Source: Mycobacterium sp. 1554424.7
Lineage (GTDB): Bacteria > Actinomycetota > Actinomycetes > Mycobacteriales > Mycobacteriaceae
DNA length: 64,000 bases
NCBI RefSeq assembly: GCF_001665295.1
Contig: NZ_LZSE01000067.1
Span: 1-64,000, forward strand
Direction of reading: 5' to 3'
The first letter of the stretch is position 1. Each line of letters begins with the position of its first letter. The position numbers and the translations under genes were made by a program. Shown here in pieces: positions 8,869-16,843 of this stretch. The notes under the pieces are model-generated. The model was given only the letters and a program-made list of their open reading frames with translations. It was not told the DNA's origin and ran no database searches.

Positions 8869-9303
8869 GTGAGGTGGAGTTTTGCCCAGATCGGGCTGCT
8901 GATCATCTGCGTTCTGCACGTCATCCAGGCTGTTGTCGGGTTCATCATGGAGCCCAGCTTCGCGACGGGGCCGGGTGCGCCGACGGTGCAGCTGCTCGGA
9001 ATGGACTACAACGGCTGGCACGCCGTCGCCGGCCTGGCCTTGTTCGGCCCGGGCCTGGTGTTCGCGCTGCGCAAGTCGTGGGCCGTGCTGTACCTGATCG
9101 TCGCGGCGATAGCCGGTGCGCTGCCGGGCATTTGGGCCTTCTTCTCGCATCAGGTCGCGTTCGTGTTCACCTTCCCCAACAACACCACCGACGCGGTGGT
9201 GCACCTGGTGACGGCGGCGGTGATGCTCGCGGTGGCGGCCGTTCAGATCCGGTTGGACGGCGGATTCAAGAATTCCCTGGCCGATCTCCGCCGAGCGCCG
9301 TAG
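8869..9303 (+). CDS. Four-helix membrane protein (DUF4383-like)
   Basis: A 144-residue integral membrane protein with four predicted helices (about residues 4-26, 45-63, 68-90, 107-126) and a conserved-looking 'GWHAVAGLALFGPGL' segment. The GTG at 8869 is chosen because it is preceded by AGGAGGTGCAAT at good spacing; a longer start at 8779 would place the promoter inside the gene. It resembles small DUF4383-type actinobacterial membrane proteins, but I am not certain. It has its own promoter with an operator-like palindrome, so expression is probably conditional. Confidence 0.72.
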   Translation: MRWSFAQIGLLIICVLHVIQAVVGFIMEPSFATGPGAPTVQLLGMDYNGWHAVAGLALFGPGLVFALRKSWAVLYLIVAAIAGALPGIWAFFSHQVAFVFTFPNNTTDAVVHLVTAAVMLAVAAVQIRLDGGFKNSLADLRRAP

Positions 9304-9603
9304 CTACTCTGCGTCGGCGAGGGCACCAAGGCGCTCGCTCACGCGAGCCAGCGCCTCGTCGAAGATCTCGACCTTTTCGCCGCGCTTCTCGTTGGCGGGC
9401 TGGGCGGAGCCTCGCGCCCCTTCGGCCTCCACCCGAGCCGCACCCCGACGGCGCAGCAGGCTGAAGTTCTTCTCGCGCGCCTGCCGAAGCCGGCCCTGCA
9501 AGTCCTTCAGCGCCTTCTCGTCCATGCGGGTCAGAGCCTCCGGATGACTCTCGCCGATCAACGAGCTTTCCTGCTGTGTCAGATTCACGTGGTGGTTGCT
9601 CAC
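9304..9603 (-). CDS. Small charged coiled-coil protein, unknown function
   Basis: A 99-residue soluble protein read from GTG 9603, which has AACTAGGAG just upstream. It is rich in Glu, Arg and Lys. Helical stretches 'MDEKALKDLQGRLRQAREKN' and 'KVEIFDEALARVSERLGAL' flank a central basic, Ala/Gly-rich segment. No catalytic motif is visible. Its stop abuts the stop of the convergent membrane-protein gene. Codon use is typical of the window, so I take it as a real conserved hypothetical gene. Confidence 0.65.
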   Translation of the reverse strand: MSNHHVNLTQQESSLIGESHPEALTRMDEKALKDLQGRLRQAREKNFSLLRRRGAARVEAEGARGSAQPANEKRGEKVEIFDEALARVSERLGALADAE

Positions 9604-9716
9604 TCCTAGTTCATAGCCCGTACCCGTGCGCGGTGGCGCGTCGAAGCCCGACGTCACGCCGAACCGTCATGCCCGGGCCATGTCACGTTCACTCGCCACA
9701 GTCGTAGGCTCTGATC

Positions 9717-9869
9717 GTGCCCACCGATCCCCCGCGCCGACCTCCGGCCGCCGCCAAGCCGCCGCGCGTGTCACCCGAGGACTTGGAGAGATTCGGCGAC
9801 GAGGACCAGATGCGCGCGGCGTCGGACGAGGGCCGGCTGCGCGACGAGCGGCCGCCACATCACGGCTAG
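9717..9869 (+). CDS. Possible 50-residue proline-rich/acidic small protein
   Basis: A short open frame from GTG 9717 to TAG 9869. The N-terminus is Pro/Arg/Ala-rich ('VPTDPPRRPPAAAKPPRVS') and the C-terminus is acidic and helical ('EDLERFGDEDQMRAAS' then 'DEGRLRDERP'). An in-frame stop lies 12 nt upstream, so the start is constrained. There is no strong ribosome site. The amphipathic, protein-like second half and GC3-rich codons suggest a real gene. Confidence 0.42.
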   Translation: MPTDPPRRPPAAAKPPRVSPEDLERFGDEDQMRAASDEGRLRDERPPHHG

Positions 9870-9989
9870 CCGCAGGGCCGCCTGCGGTGAGCGTCACCCG
9901 CGGCTGGTGCCAAGGATTTCTTGAGGATCCCCCAAGCGGCGGGCCCGATGGTGAGTTGGTCCATCAAAACGACTCACGAGGTTTCCGCA

Positions 9990-10370
9990 ATGACCCGCAA
10001 CCGCATCTACGCACTGATCGCCCTGACCGCCTTCGCTTTCTTCGGCGCTGCGTTCATGTCGTCGCCCGCCGCGCAAGCCGCGACCGTCGACCGCTACGCC
10101 GTGATCGCCTACTCCCCCGTCACCGGCTGGACGGGCTGGGCCAACAACGCCAGCACCATGGAGGAGGCCACCCACATCGCGCTGGGCAACTGCCAGCGGC
10201 ACGGCGCGGGCTGCACCGTCGCGGGGTGGACCCGAAACCGTTGCGTCGCTTTGGCGCTCGGGCCCGGCGGGTGGGGCGCCGACTGGGGCTCGACCGCGCC
10301 AGCCGCTCAGACGGCCGCGCTGGCCAAGGTCTCGTCGGGCCGCGTCGTCGAGGTTCACTGCACCGGATAA
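9990..10370 (+). CDS. Secreted DUF4189-like protein
   Basis: A 126-residue exported protein. Signal peptide about residues 1-29 ('IALTAFAFFGAAFMSSPAAQA' region, with cleavage after AQA). The mature part begins 'ATVDRYAVIAYSP' and holds a DUF4189-type fold: 'GWANNASTMEEATHIALGNC', a second Cys pair ('GAGCTVAGWTRNRC') and a terminal 'VVEVHCTG', so two disulfides are likely. ATG 9990 follows CACGAGGTTTCCGCA. DUF4189 proteins are small extracellular proteins of unknown function in actinobacteria. The 3' end overlaps the convergent sulfotransferase gene by 16 nt. Confidence 0.78.
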   Translation: MTRNRIYALIALTAFAFFGAAFMSSPAAQAATVDRYAVIAYSPVTGWTGWANNASTMEEATHIALGNCQRHGAGCTVAGWTRNRCVALALGPGGWGADWGSTAPAAQTAALAKVSSGRVVEVHCTG

Positions 10371-11137
10371 CGGCGATCCTCGTCGTCGATTCGTCGCCGC
10401 CAATGCTCGTTGATGTGGTCGGACTGACGCTCGAGCGGAGGCCTGGGCACGCCGGCGGCGTGGGCGGGATCGGCGCCGAGGAATTGCAGGACGCGCGCGA
10501 TCTCCTCGTGATAGTTCTCGTCGAGCTCTTCGTACCGAACCGTCAGGACTTTGGGACGCCGGGTGGTGAAGTAGTCGGTCCAGGCCGCCTGTTCGGCGTC
10601 GAGGCCGCGTTCCAGCTCGGCGATCTGCTCGCGCGTCGGCGCCGCGCCGGTGAGGTCGGCCGCGGGCCGGTCGGGCCTCGGCCGGCCCAGGTAGAGCCCC
10701 CACGGTCGCTCCGTCTCCGTCGGGCCGGGGGAACGAAACCACTCGCCAGTGGTTTCGGCGCGAAACAGCGATATGGCCTGCGCGCGTCGATCGGCGCGGA
10801 CGATGTTGACGAAAACCGCTGTCGGAAAGAGCGTCTCGAGGGCTGCGCCCGGATCCGCACGGTGCCCCAGCGCTTGGGCGAGCGAGACGACGTCGCGCCA
10901 GTGAATCTTGGCACCCCACACGCCGTTGTCTGTCACCGCGAACGCCTTGACCTTCGTCAGATAGTCGGCCCACGAGCAGTCCACCGGCAGCCCCAGATCT
11001 TCCTTGTAGGCCGCGATGTGGTCCGCCGCAAAGTACTCCTCGGGCCGCCCGGCGACTCCCGTCGCGACGAGGCCGGCGGCCAACAGCGAACTACCCGAAC
11101 GGGGGGTCGAGGCGATGACATAGGTCGCGTGTGCCAT
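10355..11137 (-). CDS. Stf0-family sulfotransferase
   Basis: A 260-residue cytosolic sulfotransferase that would move sulfate from PAPS to an acceptor sugar or lipid. The 5'-phosphosulfate loop is at the N-terminus ('VIASTPRSGSSLLA', residues 7-20). Stf0-typical features follow: 'RPEEYF', 'GAKIHWRD', the 3'-phosphate-binding 'NIVRADRRAQAISLFRA', and 'VLTVRYEEL'. M. tuberculosis Stf0 sulfates trehalose at the start of sulfolipid synthesis. Here the enzyme lacks sulfolipid neighbours and several mycobacteria hold Stf0 paralogues, so the acceptor is not known. ATG 11137 follows GAGGTCT-type purines. Confidence 0.85.
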   Translation of the reverse strand: MAHATYVIASTPRSGSSLLAAGLVATGVAGRPEEYFAADHIAAYKEDLGLPVDCSWADYLTKVKAFAVTDNGVWGAKIHWRDVVSLAQALGHRADPGAALETLFPTAVFVNIVRADRRAQAISLFRAETTGEWFRSPGPTETERPWGLYLGRPRPDRPAADLTGAAPTREQIAELERGLDAEQAAWTDYFTTRRPKVLTVRYEELDENYHEEIARVLQFLGADPAHAAGVPRPPLERQSDHINEHWRRRIDDEDRRYPVQ

Positions 11138-11332
11138 AGACCTCCTCGGGCGTGTCCTTGAAGCGTAGGCGCCGTCGGCCTGGACGGGGGAATGCGATCA
11201 CGCCGCACCAGAACAGGTAGCCCACTACTCACGCTAATTCACGCATCTGCGGCGGACACTGATGACGCGATCATGGGGGGCCCGGGGGCCGACGCCGTAT
11301 CGCGCCGCATCAATCGAAGAAAGGTGACAGCC

Positions 11333-11512
11333 ATGCCAAATGAGCCGGTGCACAACGCCGATCTCAACTTCGCCGTGCTCGAAGACGAGTCGGTCACGCA
11401 CACCTCCGCGGATCGCTCCGCGGAGAAGTCGAAAAAGCCTGGGGGCCTTCGTGCCTACGCCAAAGGTCAGAGCGCGACGGAAGACACCATCGACGTCGAG
11501 CGGAAGAAGTAG
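11333..11512 (+). CDS. 59-residue disordered hydrophilic protein
   Basis: A short gene from ATG 11333 with GAAAGGTGACAGCC upstream. The product has no hydrophobic segment. It begins 'MPNEPVHNADLNFAVLEDES', has a Ser/Lys-rich middle and ends 'TIDVERKK'. I do not recognise it. It lies 4 nt before a DUF1036 gene, so both are almost certainly one transcript and may work together. It is too short and low in complexity for functional assignment. Confidence 0.6.
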   Translation: MPNEPVHNADLNFAVLEDESVTHTSADRSAEKSKKPGGLRAYAKGQSATEDTIDVERKK

Positions 11513-11516
11513 CGCC

Positions 11517-11879
11517 ATGCCATGGTTCGAGTTCAAGAACAATTACAGCAAGCTGGTTTCGGTCGCGGTCATGAAGCGCGACGACGACGCGTGCGGAGGC
11601 GAAGGCGGCGGCTGGGCGTCACACGGATGGTGGAACCTCAACCCGGGCGAGACCAAGACCGTGATCTACAGCTCGAATCGCTACCTCTACTTCTATGCCG
11701 AGGCCGGCGACGGGACGTGGTGGGGCGACAACAACGGACCGCAGGTCTACGTCGACCCGATCGAAAAGTTCGACAGCTGCTACCAGATCGGCACCTCGAC
11801 GTGGAATGTCGTGAGCATGGCACGCGCGGATGGAGGCTCGTTCTTGGGAAACCATCACACCCAAAACCTGAATCCGTGA
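11517..11879 (+). CDS. DUF1036-like protein
   Basis: A 120-residue protein starting at ATG 11517. The sequence is rich in aromatic and glycine residues ('WASHGWWNLNPGETKTV', 'YLYFYAEAGDGTWWGDN') and matches the pattern of DUF1036, a small beta-rich domain with two Cys, here C24 and 'FDSCYQIG'. No signal peptide is visible, although DUF1036 proteins in other bacteria are often exported. It is the second gene of a two-gene unit with the 59-residue protein. Function unknown. Its stop is 4 nt from the stop of the convergent SDR gene. Confidence 0.7.
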   Translation: MPWFEFKNNYSKLVSVAVMKRDDDACGGEGGGWASHGWWNLNPGETKTVIYSSNRYLYFYAEAGDGTWWGDNNGPQVYVDPIEKFDSCYQIGTSTWNVVSMARADGGSFLGNHHTQNLNP

Positions 11880-11883
11880 TCTG

Positions 11884-12624
11884 CTAGCCGGCGCCTTTGC
11901 CGTTGTCGACGCGATAGACGGCGCCGTGGACCGCGGCCGCGGCGTCGCTGGCAAGGAACGCGATCACGTTCGCGACGTCGAGGGGCTGCATCATGCCGCG
12001 CGGTGAGGCCGTGCGCAGGATGAGGTCGTAGTTCGGGTTCTCCGGCGCGCTGAACTGTTCGATTTGCGGTGTGAGCATGCCGCCCGGACATACCGCGTTG
12101 ACGCGCAGGCGATCCGCGGTGTATTCCACCGCCAGCGCGCGGGTGAGCCCGATGAGCCCGTGCTTGGCGGCGCAGTAGCCCGCCGAGTAGGCCTGGCCTT
12201 CGACGCCGGCGATGGAGGCAACGTTGACGATGTTGCCGCCTCGCTCCAACAGCTGGGGCAGCGCGGCCCTGCAGAGGTAGAAGGGTCCGTTCAGGTTGAC
12301 CGCGAGGTCTTGCGCCCAGTCGTCGTCGGTCATCGACTCGGTGCGGCGCATCTGGTGCTTGCCCGCGATGTTGACCAGGACGTCCAGGCCGCCGAACTCG
12401 TTTACGCACTGTTCGACCGCGTCCCTGCAGGCCTGCGCCGAGGCGACGTCCACCGAGGTGTAGGAGCCGCGTTCCACGTCTTTGAATACGTCGGCCAAGC
12501 GCCCGGTGTCGCGGCCGATGCCGAAAACCGTGGCGCCCTCCCGGGAAAAAAGCCGGGCCGTTTCGGCGCCCAGACCCGACGATGCGCCGGTGACGAACGC
12601 GACCTTGCCTAGCAGTGCTGACAT
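11884..12624 (-). CDS. Short-chain dehydrogenase/reductase
   Basis: A 246-residue classical SDR. It has a Rossmann motif 'VTGASSGLGAE' (TGxxxGxG), the adenine-site 'VDVAS', a modified NNAG motif ('NIAGKHQ'), the catalytic Ser in 'VNVASIAGV', and Tyr/Lys in 'YCAAKHG'. ATG 12624 is chosen because AGAAGGGCCGGT precedes it and it fits family length; an upstream start would add 11 poorly conserved residues. It probably uses NAD(H) on an alcohol or ketone. Neighbours give no clue to the substrate. Confidence 0.85.
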   Translation of the reverse strand: MSALLGKVAFVTGASSGLGAETARLFSREGATVFGIGRDTGRLADVFKDVERGSYTSVDVASAQACRDAVEQCVNEFGGLDVLVNIAGKHQMRRTESMTDDDWAQDLAVNLNGPFYLCRAALPQLLERGGNIVNVASIAGVEGQAYSAGYCAAKHGLIGLTRALAVEYTADRLRVNAVCPGGMLTPQIEQFSAPENPNYDLILRTASPRGMMQPLDVANVIAFLASDAAAAVHGAVYRVDNGKGAG

Positions 12625-12676
12625 ACCGGCCCTTCTTGGTGCGATGACGGGCCTCAAAGGCTACATTGCACGCTCG

Positions 12677-12919
12677 TTAGGGCCGTATCCACGCCATGCC
12701 AGCGCGCAAGAAGTCAACCGGCCCAACGGTTCTCAGCCCAAATCGCCGCCGGACGCGGCGCGCGGCCACCAGTACGAGCAGGCTCATCGCCTGCTTGCCC
12801 AGCGCGACCCGACTCGTTCGCGACTTCCAGGTCGACGGCTTCGAGCCGGCCCGCCGGCCGCCGTAGTAGCCGATGCATGTCGCCGTTGCAAGCGCGCAGA
12901 TCACCGCGACAACCGTCAC
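12677..12919 (-). CDS. Small single-pass membrane protein, unknown
   Basis: An 80-residue protein from GTG 12919, with AAGGAG about 11 nt upstream. It has a hydrophobic N-terminal segment ('VVAVICALATATCIGYY'), a basic, tryptophan-containing middle ('STWKSRTSRVALGKQA') and a second short hydrophobic stretch ('AMSLLVLVAARR') before a basic tail. I believe similar small proteins occur in other mycobacteria, but I cannot name the family. It may be co-transcribed with the SDR downstream. Confidence 0.55.
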   Translation of the reverse strand: MTVVAVICALATATCIGYYGGRRAGSKPSTWKSRTSRVALGKQAMSLLVLVAARRVRRRFGLRTVGPVDFLRAGMAWIRP

Positions 12920-12997
12920 GAAGATTGAGGCTCCTTGGTCGCGGTCGCGGGAAGGTCACACGCGAGATACACCTTGGCGAATACGTTGCCGGCCCGA

Positions 12998-13834
12998 TCA
13001 CCAGTCCGGCCGGACGCTGCCGTCCGCGTTGACCCAGAGGTAGCGCCCTGTGTAGCCGTTGGTGACATTGAGCGCGATGCGCAACGTCCCGTCCTCGGCG
13101 GATTCGATGGAGATGGAGTCCGGGTAGCCGCCGTCGACGTGCAGGGTCTGGGGCGCCGCGCGAAGTGCGCTGATGACGGCCTGGACGTCGAATTTGCCAA
13201 TGTCGCCCACGGTCGTGTCGAACGGCTTGCTGCCGCGGCCTGTGATCCAGCCGCCATGCATGTACGTGAATTCCGCGGTCTTGTGGGCGTTCACCGAATC
13301 GGGACGAGTGATGACGGCCCGCTCCGGATAGACCAGCAGCTGGTAACCGATCGTGTCACCGAACTTCGTCCGAATTTGTGCTATCAGGCCCGACAGCCCG
13401 CCCACGGTCATCAGTTCTTCTGGTGCAACCGGCGGGGCGGATGTTGGCGGCGGCGCGAGGGTCGGTGCCGGTGCTGAGGCCTCGGGCGCCACGACCACCG
13501 GGCTGGCGACGACCGGCTTGGCACCCCCGTCGGTGTTGCGCACGAAACCCCAGGCGATCCCGAGGCCCAGCAGCACCACCGCCAAGAGCGCGGTGATCCG
13601 CACCCGCCGGTCGCCGGCCAGCGATTTCAGGTCCGGGAATTGGGCTGGGGGCCTGCGGAACTGCAGGTCCGACACGAGCGACTGCAGCTCGCCGAGGGTG
13701 GTGGCGTTGGTCGCGGCGCTCACCCGCACGCGGTGCTCCTCCATCGACAGCTGGCCGTCGCTCAGCGCTGAATCCAGCAGCTGGCAGGTGTCGACGCGGT
13801 TGCTGTCGGTAGCCCGGGTGTTTGCGGTGGCCAC
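12998..13834 (-). CDS. DUF1707 membrane protein, copy 1
   Basis: A 278-residue protein. Residues about 7-58 form a DUF1707 domain ('ATDSNRVDTCQLLDSALSDG', 'LSMEEHRVRVSAATNATTLG'). A single membrane helix follows (about 83-100), then a Pro/Ala-rich linker (about 105-140) and an extracytoplasmic domain ending 'YLWVNADGSVRPDW'. It begins at GTG 13834. It is a paralogue of the next gene upstream, sharing the same layout and about half of its residues by eye. DUF1707 is common in actinobacterial membrane and regulatory proteins; its role is unknown. Confidence 0.75.
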   Translation of the reverse strand: MATANTRATDSNRVDTCQLLDSALSDGQLSMEEHRVRVSAATNATTLGELQSLVSDLQFRRPPAQFPDLKSLAGDRRVRITALLAVVLLGLGIAWGFVRNTDGGAKPVVASPVVVAPEASAPAPTLAPPPTSAPPVAPEELMTVGGLSGLIAQIRTKFGDTIGYQLLVYPERAVITRPDSVNAHKTAEFTYMHGGWITGRGSKPFDTTVGDIGKFDVQAVISALRAAPQTLHVDGGYPDSISIESAEDGTLRIALNVTNGYTGRYLWVNADGSVRPDW

Positions 13835-13867
13835 TGGAAGATCCTAAAACGTGGGCAAGCCGTCGGA

Positions 13868-14689
13868 TCAGCTCTTGGGAGGGTTGATCCACTGGACGGC
13901 GCCGTCCGCGTTGAGCTCGATATCGCCGGTGTCGCGGTCTTTCGACACATAGATCGACAGGGCCAGTTTGCCGTCCTTGGCGGATTCGATCATCAGGAAG
14001 GTGGTGTCGACGTTGTTGAAATTGAGGCTGTGGGGCGCCCCGCGCACCACGTTGACCACTTCCTGCACGTTGAACTTACTCAAGTCGGCTGGGGTCGAGG
14101 TCGAGGGAATGGCACTAGCGCCCTGCTTGACCCAGTCGCGACCGTCGTAGCGGTAGGTCACCGAGTTGTGTGCGTCTTGGGGGTCGGGACGGTCGATGTC
14201 CGCGTGATCGGAGTAGACCACCAGCCGGTAGCCCATGGTGTCACCGACCTCTTTTCGCATTTGCGCGAGCAATCCCGTCAGCCCGTCGACGGTCAGCAGT
14301 TGCGGTGGTGGCGGCGGCGGTGACGTCGTCGGGGTAATCGCCACGCTTATGGTGGCGCTGGACGTGGCGCTTGGGGGCGATGCGGTTTGCGGAGCCGTGC
14401 CGCCCAGCAGTTTCCAGCCGACGCCGAGTGCCGCCAGCCCCAATACGGCGGCCCCGGCGATCAGGATGCCGCGTCGATTGGCCGGCTTCGCGAGTTGGGC
14501 TGGGGCGCTGGGGATCTGGAGATCCTCCACGAGCGACTTAAGCTCGCCGACGGTCGTTGCTTTGCTTGCGGCGCTTACCCGCTGGCGATACTCCTCCATC
14601 GACAGCTGCCCGTCGCCGAGCGCCGAGTCCAGCACCCGGCTGGTCTCGTCGCGGTCACTGTCCGTAGCCCTGACATATCCGGCGGCCAC
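13868..14689 (-). CDS. DUF1707 membrane protein, copy 2
   Basis: A 273-residue tandem paralogue of the previous gene: DUF1707 at the N-terminus ('RATDSDRDETSRVLDSALGD', 'LSMEEYRQRVSAASKATTVG'), a membrane helix about residues 75-92, a Ser/Thr/Pro-rich linker, and a C-terminal domain with 'LTVDGLTGLLAQMRKEVGDT' and a final 'IELNADGAVQWINPPKS'. GTG 14689 is chosen by alignment to copy 1; longer GTG/ATG starts up to 14758 cannot be excluded. It lies 33 nt upstream of copy 1 on the same strand, so the two form an operon divergent from the aldose epimerase. Confidence 0.72.
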   Translation of the reverse strand: MAAGYVRATDSDRDETSRVLDSALGDGQLSMEEYRQRVSAASKATTVGELKSLVEDLQIPSAPAQLAKPANRRGILIAGAAVLGLAALGVGWKLLGGTAPQTASPPSATSSATISVAITPTTSPPPPPPQLLTVDGLTGLLAQMRKEVGDTMGYRLVVYSDHADIDRPDPQDAHNSVTYRYDGRDWVKQGASAIPSTSTPADLSKFNVQEVVNVVRGAPHSLNFNNVDTTFLMIESAKDGKLALSIYVSKDRDTGDIELNADGAVQWINPPKS

Positions 14690-14798
14690 GAGGGTGAGCG
14701 TAACCGAGGAGGCGCTCGGCCAGCGATATCCTCGTCCAGGGTCTGACGCGGTGATCAAACTGCACTGGGTGGGTTCGGTACGAACGCGAGGAGCGCCG

Positions 14799-15956
14799 AT
14801 GCCGGGGAAACGATTGCTTCAACTTATTGCCGTCGCCGGTGTCGCGGGCGTTGCGGCGTGTACCAGCGCGACGAGTAACTCTGCGCCGTCAATCAGCAGC
14901 GAGCCGTTCGGTCAGGTGGATGGCAACCCGGTGACCCGCTACGCGCTCACCAATGGGCGCGGCATGCGCGTGCGAATCCTGAACTACGGTGGCATCATCC
15001 AGTCCATCGAGGTCCCCGACCGCACCGGAAACGTCGGCAACGTGGTGCTGGGCTTTCCGAACCTCGGCGGCTACCTGAACAACACCGGGCCCGGCAAAAC
15101 CTACTTCGGCGCGATCATCGGCCGCTACGGCAACCGGATCGCCAAGGGAGCTTTCTCACTGAACGGCAACGAGTATCACTTGCCGATCAACAACAACGGC
15201 AACAGCCTGCATGGCGGCACAGCGGGATTCGATACGAAGGTGTGGCAGGCCACCCAGCAGACCGGTAGCGACAGCGTCGGCCTCAAGCTCCAATATGTCA
15301 GCCCCGCAGGCGAAATGGGCTATCCCGGGACGCTGACGACCACCGTCACCTACACCTTGGGCCAGAACAACGAACTGCGCATCAACTACCACGCGACCAC
15401 CGATGCGCCGACCGTGATCAACCTGACCAATCACAGCTACTTCAACCTGGCGGGTGAGCACACGCTCGACGTCTACGACCAGAAGGTCACCATCCACGCC
15501 GACAACTACCTTCCGACCGACCCCGCACAGATCCCGACCGGGCAGATCGCCCCGGTAAAGGGCACACCGTTCGACTTCACCTCACCGACCGCGATCGGCG
15601 CGCGTATCACCGCGAATGACCCGCAGCTGTTGCTCGCCCACGGCTACGACCACAACTGGGTGATCAACCGCGGCAACAACATCGGGCTGGTGGAGGCGGC
15701 TAAGGCCGAGGACCCGAAGTCGGGGCGCACCCTGACCGTCTCCACAACCGAGCCCGGCGTGCAGTTCTACACGTCCAACTTCCTCGACGGGGCGTTCACG
15801 GGCACCAGCGGGCGTGCCTACCGGCAGGGCGCGGGATTCACGATGGAGACCCAGCACTACCCCGATTCTCCGAATCACCCCACCTTCCCGACCAGCACGC
15901 TCAACCCGGGCCAGACCTACGATTCGACAACTGTTTTCGCCTTCGGCGCCCGATGA
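14799..15956 (+). CDS. Lipoprotein aldose 1-epimerase (GalM-like)
   Basis: A 385-residue galactose mutarotase-type protein. It carries a lipoprotein signal ('MPGKRLLQLIAVAGVAGVAA' then Cys21 as lipidation site), so it should sit on the outer face of the membrane. Epimerase motifs are intact: 'IIGRYGNRIAKG', the His in 'NSLHGG', 'NLTNHSYFNL' (second catalytic His), the Asp of 'GYDHNW' and the catalytic Glu in 'METQHYPDSPN'. The family interconverts alpha and beta anomers of free sugars. ATG 14799 follows GCGAGGAGCGCCG. An exported copy suggests action on extracellular sugar or wall fragments; this is inference. Confidence 0.88.
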   Translation: MPGKRLLQLIAVAGVAGVAACTSATSNSAPSISSEPFGQVDGNPVTRYALTNGRGMRVRILNYGGIIQSIEVPDRTGNVGNVVLGFPNLGGYLNNTGPGKTYFGAIIGRYGNRIAKGAFSLNGNEYHLPINNNGNSLHGGTAGFDTKVWQATQQTGSDSVGLKLQYVSPAGEMGYPGTLTTTVTYTLGQNNELRINYHATTDAPTVINLTNHSYFNLAGEHTLDVYDQKVTIHADNYLPTDPAQIPTGQIAPVKGTPFDFTSPTAIGARITANDPQLLLAHGYDHNWVINRGNNIGLVEAAKAEDPKSGRTLTVSTTEPGVQFYTSNFLDGAFTGTSGRAYRQGAGFTMETQHYPDSPNHPTFPTSTLNPGQTYDSTTVFAFGAR

Positions 15957-15965
15957 TTCGTTTAG

Positions 15966-16451
15966 CTAGTCACCGTTGACGAGCTTGGCGAGGAACGCGG
16001 GAAGCCGCCCGGCGCCAAAGTCATAAAACCGCGCCCATACCGGCTCGATCGAGATGCGCACCATCTGCGGATACGTCGACCGCACGTTGCGTTCGAACTC
16101 GGCGAGCTGCGCTTCGTCCATCGAGTTCCGCGCGGCCGCGAGGTACTCGTCGGTGACGCCGTCGACGGTGTGCAGCGTGGCCAGGCCGCGCACCAACAGC
16201 GCCTTGGCCTCTTCCGGGGTGGAGCCGGTATCGATCGTCAGCGCGACTTCCGGCCGGGAGGAAAGCGCGCGGGCTTTCGGGGAGGTCGGTGCCGTCGAGA
16301 CAACGATGCGTTCGCCGGTCCAGTAGAACCCGACCGGGATGACCCGCGGGAAGCCATCGTGGCCGTTGTAGGCGAGCCGCGCCATCGAACCGGAGAGCAA
16401 CTTCTGGGCGTCGGGGTGGCCGAGCTCCCGAGCCAACTCCTGCTTGTCCAT
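15966..16451 (-). CDS. Pyridoxamine 5'-phosphate oxidase-fold protein
   Basis: A 161-residue protein of the split-beta-barrel flavin/F420-binding superfamily. ATG 16451 is chosen because ATAGGAATGTG precedes it and 'MDKQELARELGHPDAQKLL' is a typical start. The 'MARLAYNGHDGFPRVIPVGF' strand pair and 'ERIVVSTAPTSPKARALSS' are characteristic of PPOX-type proteins with a Lys-Ala-Arg-linked cofactor site, and 'GLATLHTVDG' follows. Members bind FMN, F420 or heme and reduce diverse substrates; the cofactor cannot be decided here. Convergent with galM, 9 nt apart. Confidence 0.75.
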   Translation of the reverse strand: MDKQELARELGHPDAQKLLSGSMARLAYNGHDGFPRVIPVGFYWTGERIVVSTAPTSPKARALSSRPEVALTIDTGSTPEEAKALLVRGLATLHTVDGVTDEYLAAARNSMDEAQLAEFERNVRSTYPQMVRISIEPVWARFYDFGAGRLPAFLAKLVNGD

Positions 16452-16531
16452 CACATTCCTATGGGTACCCAAGGCTGGTACGCCAACGTCCGTTCGGTGC
16501 ATGATTGAGCGGCAGCAGCCAAGGAGGCGCA

Positions 16532-16843
16532 ATGACGGCATTCAAGATCACGTTGCCACTTGGGACAGCCGCTTTCATCGCCGGCGTGATGGCCGGGGGG
16601 CTGATTGTTACAGCGCCGCCGGCCAACGCCGGCTGCCTCTATGGGGGACCCGGCGTTATCAGCAAGTGCGATGACCCCGTCCATCCGGACGGCACCTGGC
16701 AACGTTGCGTGACAGTGACCCGGCTGGTTCCCAGCGGCATGAGTTCCTTTCTTGTGCCCGAAAGGCGCTGCGATTTGATGGGTCCCGGGCGGGGCCCCGG
16801 GGATCTCACCTTCGCTGACCCACCGATGCACATCGACGGCTGA
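16532..16843 (+). CDS. Small secreted cysteine-containing protein
   Basis: A 103-residue exported protein. ATG 16532 follows a strong AAGGAGGCGCA. The signal peptide (about residues 1-34) ends 'TAPPANA', with cleavage before 'GCLYGGPGVISKCDD'. The mature protein has four cysteines and a Pro/Gly-rich C-terminus ('MGPGRGPGDLTFADPP'). It resembles the small 'CDGP'-type secreted proteins seen in many mycobacteria; this is from memory. Function unknown. Confidence 0.7.
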   Translation: MTAFKITLPLGTAAFIAGVMAGGLIVTAPPANAGCLYGGPGVISKCDDPVHPDGTWQRCVTVTRLVPSGMSSFLVPERRCDLMGPGRGPGDLTFADPPMHIDG

